Shown here piece after piece: positions 1-7,197 of a DNA stretch of 10,263 nucleotides (its first letter is position 1; each line of letters begins with the position of its first letter). The stretch is from contig JALOAG010000029.1 of assembly GCA_023228875.1 (NCBI GenBank), positions 1-10,263 on the forward strand, in the 5' to 3' direction. This stretch comes from Bacteroidia bacterium. GTDB lineage: Bacteria; Bacteroidota; Bacteroidia; NS11-12g; UBA955. The notes under the pieces are model-generated. The model saw only the letters and a program-made list of their open reading frames with translations. It did not search any database and was not told where the DNA came from. The translations under genes and the position numbers were made by a program.

Positions 1-964
1 TGACAAACAATATGAAGCATTGCAAGAGCAATATGAATTGCAACAAGAGCAAAGAGATATTGAAATTCAAATAAGAGAAGAATTAATTAATCAACAAAAG
101 CTTAATGGACATTATTGGAGATTGGTAGATCAATCAATAAAAGATGGTCCGACAGCTATTGAAAATATATTAACTAATACTAATGACTATTTACAAATGG
201 ATCCATTAGCCAAGAGTACAAAATTAGATGAGTGGAAAAATCAGTTAACTATATTGATGAATGCATATAATGAGGGTTTAAAAACTATAAAAGACAGTGT
301 AGTTGAAGCTATACTTGCCGGACTTAAGGGAATAACAATTGGCGGTGGTAATGGTAACAATAGTGGTGATCGTGATGGCGGTAGTAGTGGTAATGAAAAA
401 ACCCCTGAAGAAAATCTCCAAAGAACTTATCAATTAATTGTAAAAGCAAGTAACCCTAAATCATTAACAAAAAGTGAAATTTCAGAATTGCAAACTTTAT
501 TGAATAAAAATCCACTTTTAAAAACAAAATTGGATATTGATGGAAGTTTTGGGCCACTTACCCGTGCTGCTACTGAACTTTGGTGGAACCAATATTTAGA
601 AAAAGCGCGTTATCGAAGTTCAAATACCAATTGGCTAGCTCAACAAATGGGTTTCTCAAAAGGAGGTCTTGTTGACTATACTGGACCAGCACAAGTTCAT
701 GGATCAAAAACCAACCCTGAGGCATTCCTCAATTCAGATCAAACAAGAATTTTCGCTGGTTTAAGAGATTTCTTAGAACACTCAATGAATTATGGTTTTG
801 GTGGTCAAACATCTAATAATGAATCAATAACTGTTGGAGATATTACAGTAAATCTAGCAAATAGAGTAAACTCATCTGAGATAGAAATTGGTAAGCTAGT
901 GCGTAAAGAAATAATGGATGCTCTTAAGAATAGATCAACAATATCTATTCCTAAGGCGAGATAA
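1..964 (+). CDS. tmp: Phage tail tape measure protein, C-terminal part (5' end outside window)
   Basis: The frame is open from the first full codon at base 2 to TAA at 962-964, giving 320 residues. The TTG at 20 is an internal leucine codon and not a start, because the frame and the Gln/Glu-rich coiled coil continue upstream of it. Visible order: coiled coil (bases 2-100), helical segment with a hydrophobic stretch (about 280-335), Gly/Asn/Ser/Asp linker (341-394), a peptidoglycan-binding-like helical motif (470-610, core LDIDGSFGPLTRAATELWW), then KGGLVDYTGPAQVHG and PEAFLNSDQT (659-750). That last stretch is a C-terminal signature I know from tape measure proteins of phages of Gram-positive hosts. 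In that family the protein fills the tail tube, sets tail length and meets the tail tip. Placement directly before dit supports the call. The N-terminal bulk is missing, so total length and any enzymatic domain cannot be judged. Confidence 0.87.
   Translation, partial: DKQYEALQEQYELQQEQRDIEIQIREELINQQKLNGHYWRLVDQSIKDGPTAIENILTNTNDYLQMDPLAKSTKLDEWKNQLTILMNAYNEGLKTIKDSVVEAILAGLKGITIGGGNGNNSGDRDGGSSGNEKTPEENLQRTYQLIVKASNPKSLTKSEISELQTLLNKNPLLKTKLDIDGSFGPLTRAATELWWNQYLEKARYRSSNTNWLAQQMGFSKGGLVDYTGPAQVHGSKTNPEAFLNSDQTRIFAGLRDFLEHSMNYGFGGQTSNNESITVGDITVNLANRVNSSEIEIGKLVRKEIMDALKNRSTISIPKAR
470..610 (+). other. Peptidoglycan-binding-like motif inside the tape measure protein
   Basis: The encoded segment has the layout of the PG_binding_1 family: a helix (SELQTLLNK), then L-x-I-DG-x-FG-P-x-T-x-A-A followed by an aromatic helix (ELWWNQYL). 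The DG and FGP-T-A positions are the family's most conserved ones. It follows a flexible Gly-rich linker (341-394), as add-on cell-wall-binding domains often do. Known: such motifs bind peptidoglycan in lysins and cell-wall hydrolases. Inferred: here it may help the released tape measure engage the wall at DNA entry. It is short, and no partner catalytic domain is visible in this part of the protein. Confidence 0.6.
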
Positions 965-978
965 AGGAGGATAAATAA

Positions 979-2022
979 ATGATTAGTAATTTAGATTATA
1001 CAGCAGACACAGACTATGAATTTATTGGATTTATTTTTGACAACAGGCATTGCAGTGAGTTCAAACTCACTGTAGTGTCGCCTTCGGGCATGAATTCTCA
1101 ATCACTGTTCGCTGATTTTGAAGACAAAATTGTTGAAGTTAGTGGTAAAGATGGTGCTTATTATTTTGGAACAAAAATAAAAACAAAACCAATTTCAATT
1201 TCTTTGGCATTTGATAATTTAACTAGTGCAGATAAAAGAGCAATAATTACTTGGCTAACTCCCAACAATGTTGCAAAAATTATTTTTGATGAGGCGCCAT
1301 ATAAATACTATTGGGTAAAAGTCGCTAGACCTCCAATATTTTCATTTGTTCCTTTTGAAGAAGATATAACAAATGGAAAGCAACATATATTTAAAGGAAC
1401 ACTAACTATTGACTTCATTGCTGTTGACCCTTATGGTTATTCTGACTATGCTTTAACTAGTGAAGTTCCTATATTTAGTGGAAACATATCAAATTGGGCA
1501 ACAAACAAACCCTATAATAGCACAAATATTCCTGGTTGGTTGGGAGAAAGTGGATTACATAGTGCGGCACCTGGAGCATCAGACCCCAACTATCCTCTTC
1601 CTACTCCAAAACCAAATAGTTCTACTGGCTATACTTCTGCTACTGGAATATTAACTCCAAATTTCTATAATGGTGGCGATGCCGCAGACCCAATCTATTT
1701 TAAATTTACTGTAGGAGTTTTTGATATTGATGCAGATCCAATACAGTTTAAAAATACTACGCAAGATCCTGATGAAGTTTTTGAATTGAAATCATTAAAT
1801 AACTTAACTGCTCTTTCAGAGCAAACAGCAGGAACTTGGACAATTACTTGTGATCCATCCAAATGTTTGGTTAGTGCAATAGCAAATAGTGGAACAACCA
1901 TATATAATTTAGGTTCGTTGCATAATGGAACATTTTTGAAAGCATACCCTGGGAACAACACTTTAACTATAAATAAAACTATTACCAATTTAACCTTAAA
2001 ATATAAATACAAATACTGGTAA
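979..2022 (+). CDS. dit: Distal tail protein (Dit), Sipho_tail family
   Basis: This 347-residue protein starts at ATG 979, eight bases after a strong Shine-Dalgarno (AAAGGAGG, 963-970) that overlaps the stop of the tape measure gene. The N-terminal domain (about 1-155) has the Dit pattern: an opening strand (FIFDNRHCSEFKL), GAYYFG near 59-64, a strand-rich stretch (ISISLAF), and a closing strand leading into FIAVDPYGYSDY (146-157). The C-terminal domain (about 236-347) ends with GTFLKAYPGNNTLTI and a final KYKYKYW, as in the Sipho_tail C-terminal beta domain. In the family, Dit forms a hexameric ring joining the tail tube to the Tal hub. Between the domains lies a Pro/Ser/Gly/Asn-rich loop of about 75 residues (160-235), which makes the protein longer than the roughly 250-residue classical Dits. 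The loop looks too short and disordered to be a full carbohydrate-binding domain. Codons 23-37 form two RNA hairpins, annotated separately. Confidence 0.93.
   Translation: MISNLDYTADTDYEFIGFIFDNRHCSEFKLTVVSPSGMNSQSLFADFEDKIVEVSGKDGAYYFGTKIKTKPISISLAFDNLTSADKRAIITWLTPNNVAKIIFDEAPYKYYWVKVARPPIFSFVPFEEDITNGKQHIFKGTLTIDFIAVDPYGYSDYALTSEVPIFSGNISNWATNKPYNSTNIPGWLGESGLHSAAPGASDPNYPLPTPKPNSSTGYTSATGILTPNFYNGGDAADPIYFKFTVGVFDIDADPIQFKNTTQDPDEVFELKSLNNLTALSEQTAGTWTITCDPSKCLVSAIANSGTTIYNLGSLHNGTFLKAYPGNNTLTINKTITNLTLKYKYKYW
1046..1089 (+). other. Two consecutive RNA-type hairpins within the dit coding region
   Basis: Bases 1046-1061 pair with 1064-1079: nine perfect pairs (CAGTGAGTT with AACTCACTG) extend outward through seven more, three of them G-U. 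The formal loop is only CA, so the top one or two A-U pairs would open in RNA. It is followed at once by GCC-TTCG-GGC (1080-1089), a three-pair stem closed by the very stable C(UUCG)G tetraloop. The structure covers dit codons 23-37, which use TGC, GAG, TTC, CTC, GTG, TCG, TCG and GGC, unlike the A/T-ending codons around them. No T-run follows, so it is not an intrinsic terminator. Function unknown. Confidence 0.7.
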
Positions 2023-2034
2023 GGAGGTGTTATC

Positions 2035-5000
2035 ATGCCAGACAATATTTTCAATTACGAACTATCACTTTGGGAGCATAATGACACTTTCTTAGGTTTG
2101 CTTCATGGGCAAGAACAATTTGATGGGCAAGCATATAATGTAAAATTAAAAAGAAAAGTAAATGGAACTCAAGAATTAAATTTTGATATTCCACTATATA
2201 TTTACAGCGTGACTGAAGGTGATTTTGTTGAAAATCACCTTTGGTCTCAAATAATTAATGAAAAAAAGATTAGATTAATAAAAAATAAAAAAGAAGAAAA
2301 TGAAAAAATTTATGATTTTGTTATCAAAAATTTTATTGAAAATAGAGAAGAAGATGCTATTATTGCTTCTGTTGTTTGTGAAAGTTTTTTTGTTTATGAA
2401 TTAAATAAGTTGGGATATAGAGCTACATTTAACCAAGATTTTCTTTTTTCTAAATATCCTGATGATACATATAACCTTGAATTTTGGGTAAATTTAGTTT
2501 TACCTTTCACTAGAAATGATAGTAGTGGTGGTTGGCAAGCAACAGTTCCAACTCTTTATGAAGATACTCAAATTATTGATTATGAGTTAAACGATGAGGT
2601 TTGGGAAGCAGTAGAAACTAGTACTCCAATTGAAAAAGTAAGAATAATTAATATTGAAAAAAGTAATGTTTTTAATATAATTCAAGAGCTTGCTGAAAAA
2701 TTTCAAGTTTGGCCAATTTTCACTTATACCTATGATGATTTTTATCAAGTAACAGGTAAAAATATAAGCTTTGTTGAAGAAGTAGTAGAAGAATCAGATT
2801 ATCACTTTTCTTATGGTTTGAATTTAAATAAAGTTAAAAGAGAAATAGATACTAATGAAATTGTTAGTAAAATGTATGTTTCTAGAATTGAAAGTGAATA
2901 TGAAGATGATGGTTTTATAAATATTGATGATGCAAAACCTAATTTTATGATGGAAAATTTTCTTTATAATTTTGACTATTATGAAGAAATTGGACTTTTT
3001 TCAGAAACTCAAAAAAATAACTTAGAAATCTTAAAAGCAAATTTAAGAGCTTATAATTTAGAATTGAGAAGTAAACAAGCTGAACTAATAAATATTAAAA
3101 CTTTAGAGTCAGATTTAATTGGAGAAATTGATTTTTTAACTTTTCAAAAAATTGGCGCAACTGAAACTAAAAATGATTATATAAATAGACAATCAGAAAT
3201 GTCAACCTCTTTAAAAAATACAACAGCTTTTTATAAAACACCTTTTAAAAATTCTAATAATAGGTGGGAAATTGATTTATCTTATGCTCAAGGAATAATT
3301 AGTGGAAGTTTTAGTAATTTTAGAAACGCAGCGGGAAATTCTTTTTTACCTACTTTTTATTATGAATATAAAGATAAATACGACCCAAAAACAATTACTG
3401 GGATATCTTTTTTAACTAATCCCGGAACTATTTCTTTTGAATTTAATTACAATCCTTATAATTATTATACAAAATTAATAGCTTGGCAAACAGGAATTAT
3501 AAATCAAACTACTGAATTGCTATCTTTAAAAGAAAATGAATTAGGCACTTTAAAAGGCTCAATCAGTACTTTAGAAAGTGATATTGAAACCATTAAAAAT
3601 AATAAAAATTCAATAATTGATACTTTTGAATCAGCAAATTCTACAATTATTAAAGAAGGAGAATGGCAAAATACAGACTATGAGGTAATTACTAATTCTA
3701 TCTCAAATGAAGATGTGAGTATAACATACACTCCAACTTCTGGAAATTACTACTATACAATTAGTAATATTAATGAAATTGATATTGACTCAATAGAAGT
3801 TTGGGCAACAGACAATTTTACTGGATATTGTTATTCAAGATATTTAGATTATGATATTGCTTTTGGAACTCGTTCTGGAACTAATGCTTTATTATTGAAA
3901 ATAGTTTCAGGTGGTCAATTAGAAACAGGTTCGCACCCAAACATTTATATGAAATATAAATTAAAAGGGGAAAATTCTTTTTACAATGATAGTAAAACTT
4001 TAATTTATGGTTCTTGTATAGAGTGGACAGAAAGAAAATTCTCTTTTACAGACCAGAATTTATTGCCCTTATCTTTAGAAATTTTTAGTGAATATGATTC
4101 AGAAGAGTCTGAAAATAATGTTTTGTTAATAGAAGGAGTTGACTTTAATGTTTCTACTTCTTATAACTCAACAACAGCTCAAGTTGTCACCACAATTACT
4201 TTAAAAACTACAAATAATGCTCAACATTTTTCTACCTACCCATTAGTACGATATGAAAAAAACGACTCTATAAATAGATACTACTATGACGCAGTTGAAG
4301 TTTTGGAAAGATCTGCTTGGCCAAAAGTAAGTTATGAAATAGACGTTATTGATTTGTCCTCTCTTGTTGGTTTTGAAAGCTTTATTCCAAAAGAAGGTCA
4401 AAAAGTTTTCATTACGGATAGGCCTTTAAAAATTGTTAATATGTCTGGTTTTATTTCTGAGATTGAAGAAGACCTAGATAGCTCAAAAGACAATAAAATT
4501 ACTATTAGCAATTACAAGGAAAGATTTGAAGATTTATTTCAAAGAATTGTCGCTTCTACTCAAAGTGTTCAAAGAAGAGAAAATAGTTTTGACATCGCCG
4601 CCGAAGCACTAACTCCTACAAAAACTATTAATAGTGACTTTTTTCAAAATACTCTCAATCAAAACTATATAACTATAGGAACTAGTTTAAGAAACTCAGT
4701 TCTTTGGAATGAAAATGGGATTAGTGTAACCGATTTATCTGGAATCTCCCCAGTCTCTGGAATGGTAAGGATAAATGGTAAAGGTGTTTTTCTTTCTAAT
4801 AGTATGAATGGTAGTGTTAGAGAATGGACTACTGGAATAACCGCTGAAGGAATAAATGCCTCTGCAATGACACTTGGAAGATTGGATGTTAAAAAAGTAA
4901 ATATTTGGAACTCTAATCAAATTCGTTTTAGTTGGATTGCTGAAGGATTGTTTGCTTATGGGGTTGATGACACAGGAGCAACAGATTTTGATACTTATGT

Positions 5001-7179
5001 TCGTTATAATGACCAAGGGCTTATTTTTAAAAGAAGTTCTAGCTCTAATCCAGAACTTGCACTTACTTGGGAAGGATTGGATATTCAAGGACAAGACGGT
5101 TCTATTAAACTTACTTCAGATTATGGTTTACAAGTATTTGATAATTCTTCACAAGAAAGAATACAAATTGGTAAACTATCAACTACTGATACTTATGGTA
5201 TGCGTTTGAGAGACAAAGATGACGCAATAACCTTAGAAACAGACAGTGACGGTAAACTCTGGTTAAAAGACAAATTAACTATTGGAACCTCAACTTCTAC
5301 AGTTGGCCTTTATGGAGGAGGCACTACTGGAACAGACATAGCAATATGGGCAGGAAATACAGCTTCTACATCTGCTCCTTTTAAAGTAAACTATGATGGA
5401 GACTTAGTTGCTACAAGTGCTACAATAGAGGGAAACATTACTGCTGAGGATGGCTCAATAGGTGGTTGGGAAATTTCAACCGATGGGCTAAGCAATGGAA
5501 CAACAAATGAAACTGCAAAGGGTATGTTAAGTGGAGACACAATTGCTTTTTATGCTGGTCATTTGACTCCTTCAAGTGCTCCTTTTAAAGTGACACAATC
5601 AGGAGTTTTAAATGCTACTGGAGCAACAATTAGTGGGACAATTAATGCAACAGCGGGCAATTTTCTTAATACAATCACTATTGGTAGTCATGCTACAAAA
5701 TTAAATATTAGTGGGACAAGCAGTACAACAACAACTGCTATTTATTCCACTGGAGCTGCTTTTGGAACTAGTGGAATATGGCTTGATGCTTCTGGAAGAT
5801 TTAGTTTAGGAAGTGGTTTAACCTACAGTGGAGGAAATTTAGGAATCACTGGAACAATCGTTGGTTCGGAATTTAAAACAGCGACTAATACTGGAGATGG
5901 TTCAACAGCAGGTGTAATTATTGATGCTACTTCGGCAAGATTTTTTAACAATTCAAGCGATGTGCCAGTAACAACTATTTCTACTTCAGATGGGACTCTT
6001 TCAGGAACTAATGTTAATTTGAGTGGAACTATTTCATCCACTGTTTTTCAAAGTGGAGTCACTGGTTGGCAAATTAACAGTAATGGCAATGCTGAATTTG
6101 AAAACATTACCGCTCGTGGTTCATTAAAATCTACAGTCTTTGTTTATGATGAGGTTAATGCGCAGGGTGGCACTCTAATGGTTGCTGAATCAGGTGTTTT
6201 ACTTGAGGATGTAACTAAAGCAGATGAAGCCACTGATTTAGTTTTCAAAATTAAAAACACTTATTTAAACCAACCTTATTTATTTGAAGTTGGCGACACT
6301 TTGAAAATTCAAACATATATTAGTGCGACACAACAAATAATATTGTGGTTGAAAGTGATGAATCAGAACAGTAACACTGGTGAATTTTCTGAATATACTG
6401 CAAATATTTTGAGTAGCACGCCAACAACCTCCTTCAATATTCCTGCCGGAACAGCGATCATTAACTATGGCACAGATGGAAGTGGGCACATAATTTTAAA
6501 AGGCGATGACTTGACTTATGGCCCTTATCTTGATATAATAGTAAATGAGGGTTCTAATATTCATTTGCCAACCACTCAGGAAGTAAAAACTAGAGTTGGT
6601 AATTTAAGTGGTATTACAGACAGCTTGTTTGGAGGCCAATTAGAGGGATATGGTTTATATTCTCAAAATGCTTATCTAACTGGCTCTTTAGTGCTACCAA
6701 ATGCGGGTATTACCAATGATAATTCTGCGGTACTTGAAAAAGACAATATTAGAATTTGGGCGGGAGCAAACTATCTTAATAGAAACGATGCTCCTCTTAG
6801 GATTTATCAAGATGGCAGAATGATTTTTAAAGATAGTTTGGGGAACAATGTTTTAGAACTTAACCCAGAAACTGGTTTTACTCTTGGTCCAAATCAAGTA
6901 ATTACTTGGAGCAATATTAGTGATCCCCCAACTATTCCAGACAGTTATGAAGTAATCATTACTGGAAACCACATTTTTCCTGGAGAAACCGAAACTACAT
7001 TGTCTGTAAAAATTTATAAAAATGGAGAAGATATTACTTCTAGTATAGATGGAACATCTTTAACTTGGAAAATAAATGAAACAACAATAGTTTCTACAGA
7101 CCCAACTAATAAAACATTAACTATTACAGAAGATAATATACATCAAGTGGGCAATATTTCTTGCTCATATGCTTGGTAG
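2035..7179 (+). CDS. tal: Tail-tip hub and fibre protein (Tal-like minor structural protein)
   Basis: This 1714-residue protein starts at ATG 2035, seven bases after GGAGG in AAGGAGGTG (2021-2029). Residues 1-315 resemble the hub of Tal/prophage tail endopeptidase-type proteins, including NVFNIIQELAEKFQVWP (211-227) and a block with DTNEIVSKMYV (272-282). Coiled coils occupy about 322-368 and 486-530. Residues 760-1045 are a conserved block I recognise from minor structural proteins of Gram-positive phages (AWPKVSYEIDVIDLS, YKERFEDLFQRI, EWTTGITAEGINAS). Residues 1080-1360 are Gly/Thr/Ser-rich fibre with repeats. Residues 1360-1560 form another block common in gut phage fibres (TRVGNLSGITDSLFG, GYGLYSQNAYLTGS). 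Residues 1634-1714 form an Ig-like domain. Known: Tal closes the tube below Dit and carries the central fibre. I see no lysozyme, NlpC/P60 or M23 motif, so enzymatic activity is not supported. The length suggests Tal and tail fibre in one chain. Confidence 0.92.
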   Translation: MPDNIFNYELSLWEHNDTFLGLLHGQEQFDGQAYNVKLKRKVNGTQELNFDIPLYIYSVTEGDFVENHLWSQIINEKKIRLIKNKKEENEKIYDFVIKNFIENREEDAIIASVVCESFFVYELNKLGYRATFNQDFLFSKYPDDTYNLEFWVNLVLPFTRNDSSGGWQATVPTLYEDTQIIDYELNDEVWEAVETSTPIEKVRIINIEKSNVFNIIQELAEKFQVWPIFTYTYDDFYQVTGKNISFVEEVVEESDYHFSYGLNLNKVKREIDTNEIVSKMYVSRIESEYEDDGFINIDDAKPNFMMENFLYNFDYYEEIGLFSETQKNNLEILKANLRAYNLELRSKQAELINIKTLESDLIGEIDFLTFQKIGATETKNDYINRQSEMSTSLKNTTAFYKTPFKNSNNRWEIDLSYAQGIISGSFSNFRNAAGNSFLPTFYYEYKDKYDPKTITGISFLTNPGTISFEFNYNPYNYYTKLIAWQTGIINQTTELLSLKENELGTLKGSISTLESDIETIKNNKNSIIDTFESANSTIIKEGEWQNTDYEVITNSISNEDVSITYTPTSGNYYYTISNINEIDIDSIEVWATDNFTGYCYSRYLDYDIAFGTRSGTNALLLKIVSGGQLETGSHPNIYMKYKLKGENSFYNDSKTLIYGSCIEWTERKFSFTDQNLLPLSLEIFSEYDSEESENNVLLIEGVDFNVSTSYNSTTAQVVTTITLKTTNNAQHFSTYPLVRYEKNDSINRYYYDAVEVLERSAWPKVSYEIDVIDLSSLVGFESFIPKEGQKVFITDRPLKIVNMSGFISEIEEDLDSSKDNKITISNYKERFEDLFQRIVASTQSVQRRENSFDIAAEALTPTKTINSDFFQNTLNQNYITIGTSLRNSVLWNENGISVTDLSGISPVSGMVRINGKGVFLSNSMNGSVREWTTGITAEGINASAMTLGRLDVKKVNIWNSNQIRFSWIAEGLFAYGVDDTGATDFDTYVRYNDQGLIFKRSSSSNPELALTWEGLDIQGQDGSIKLTSDYGLQVFDNSSQERIQIGKLSTTDTYGMRLRDKDDAITLETDSDGKLWLKDKLTIGTSTSTVGLYGGGTTGTDIAIWAGNTASTSAPFKVNYDGDLVATSATIEGNITAEDGSIGGWEISTDGLSNGTTNETAKGMLSGDTIAFYAGHLTPSSAPFKVTQSGVLNATGATISGTINATAGNFLNTITIGSHATKLNISGTSSTTTTAIYSTGAAFGTSGIWLDASGRFSLGSGLTYSGGNLGITGTIVGSEFKTATNTGDGSTAGVIIDATSARFFNNSSDVPVTTISTSDGTLSGTNVNLSGTISSTVFQSGVTGWQINSNGNAEFENITARGSLKSTVFVYDEVNAQGGTLMVAESGVLLEDVTKADEATDLVFKIKNTYLNQPYLFEVGDTLKIQTYISATQQIILWLKVMNQNSNTGEFSEYTANILSSTPTTSFNIPAGTAIINYGTDGSGHIILKGDDLTYGPYLDIIVNEGSNIHLPTTQEVKTRVGNLSGITDSLFGGQLEGYGLYSQNAYLTGSLVLPNAGITNDNSAVLEKDNIRIWAGANYLNRNDAPLRIYQDGRMIFKDSLGNNVLELNPETGFTLGPNQVITWSNISDPPTIPDSYEVIITGNHIFPGETETTLSVKIYKNGEDITSSIDGTSLTWKINETTIVSTDPTNKTLTITEDNIHQVGNISCSYAW
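2211..2246 (+). other. Long hairpin in the early coding region of the Tal-like gene
   Basis: AAGGTGATTTT (2216-2226) and AAAATCACCTT (2231-2241) are perfect 11-base inverted repeats around a GTTG loop. Outward, two G-T pairs and three Watson-Crick pairs extend the stem to 16 pairs (2211-2226 with 2231-2246). It covers codons 59-71 of the gene. No T-run follows, so it is not a terminator. It is one of the two longest hairpins I found in the window; the other lies early in dit. Function unknown; it could also be chance. Confidence 0.65.
2998..3624 (+). other. Coiled-coil pair interrupting the Tal-like protein
   Basis: The segment encodes residues 322-530. Two Leu/Ile/Glu/Lys/Asn helices with heptad-like spacing are visible: about 322-368 (NNLEILKANLRAYNLELRSK) and 486-530 (LLSLKENELGTLKGSISTLE). 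They are separated by about 115 residues rich in Tyr, Phe and Asn with beta character (FYYEYKDKYD, ISFEFNYNPYNYY). The arrangement suggests an antiparallel helical arm carrying a small domain at its tip, inserted between the hub and the later conserved block. The helices are seen in the sequence; the arm shape is inferred. Confidence 0.6.
5332..6876 (+). repeat. Fibre repeat in the Tal-like protein: three copies of IWAG-x-APFKV-x-G
   Basis: Three copies of one short unit are visible in the protein. Copy 1 (5332-5478, residues 1100-1148) has DIAIWAG, SAPFKV, DGDLVAT and SATIEGNI. Copy 2 (5536-5664, residues 1168-1210) has TIAFYAG, SAPFKV, SGVLNAT and GATISGTI. Copy 3 (6742-6876, residues 1570-1614) has NIRIWAG, DAPLRI, DGRMIF and NVLEL. 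Copies 1 and 2 are 68 residues apart and share the exact 15-mer TGCTCCTTTTAAAGT (5373-5387 and 5577-5591). Copy 3 is about 400 residues further on and diverged. Such repeats are typical of trimeric beta-rich phage fibres. Confidence 0.75.
6934..7176 (+). repeat. Ig-like module (type C) at the C-terminus of the Tal-like protein
   Basis: Residues 1634-1714 form a beta-sandwich-like unit: SYEVIITGNHIFPGETETTL, then an alternating strand with IYKNGEDITSS, a central LTWKI tryptophan strand, and a closing NISCSYAW strand. The same order (a xIFxN-like strand, a strand ending in K/R-x-G, a central W-x-K, a late strand) occurs in gene 4 at its N-terminus and in its last two domains. It follows ITWSNISDPPTIP (1623-1635), a junction phrase of a kind common before C-terminal domains of phage fibres. 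Confidence 0.6.
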
Positions 7180-7181
7180 TA

Positions 7182-7197
7182 AAAGGAGGAAAATATG
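7182..7197 (+). promoter_or_regulatory. Shine-Dalgarno and start choice for gene 4
   Basis: AAAGGAGG (7182-7189) precedes two in-frame ATGs. ATG 7195 is five bases from GGAGG and ATG 7201 is eleven bases away. The closer ATG is annotated because its distance is within the normal range. The paralogous gene 5 begins MARGQITI, which aligns with MATGQITI from 7201, so the second ATG is a real alternative. The two products differ by only two residues. Confidence 0.7.

Noticed and set aside
20..22. TTG as start codon of the first gene
   Set aside because: The same frame is open to base 2 and the coiled-coil pattern continues upstream, so this is an internal leucine of a gene cut by the window edge.
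658..674. Internal Shine-Dalgarno-like AAAGGAGG in the tape measure gene with TTG nearby
   Set aside because: It encodes the conserved KGGL of the tape measure signature, and the TTG codons after it are out of frame with no supported product.
1033..1079. Programmed -1 frameshift: T-run upstream of the dit hairpin
   Set aside because: The zero-frame codons ATT TTT GAC do not form a slippery heptamer, and dit is complete in one frame with both family domains. Known tail frameshifts lie in the chaperone genes upstream of the tape measure.
1460..1654. Same-strand overlapping frame within dit, and another at 4937-5209 within the Tal-like gene
   Set aside because: They are out-of-frame shadows with compositions unlike a real protein, inside genes with clear family matches.
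1695..2054. Antisense open frame of 119 codons, and similar antisense frames at 4735-5094, 5823-6041, 6280-6489, 7143-7343, 7560-7985, 8898-9113 and 9731-9919
   Set aside because: All lie opposite strongly supported phage genes, have no convincing ribosome binding site or family resemblance, and reflect the composition of the coding strand.
7177..7179. Possible stop-codon recoding (TAG read as an amino acid) joining genes 3 and 4
   Set aside because: The TAG is followed by a strong Shine-Dalgarno and ATG, gene 4 has its own head paralogous to gene 5, and no in-frame TAG interrupts any gene.
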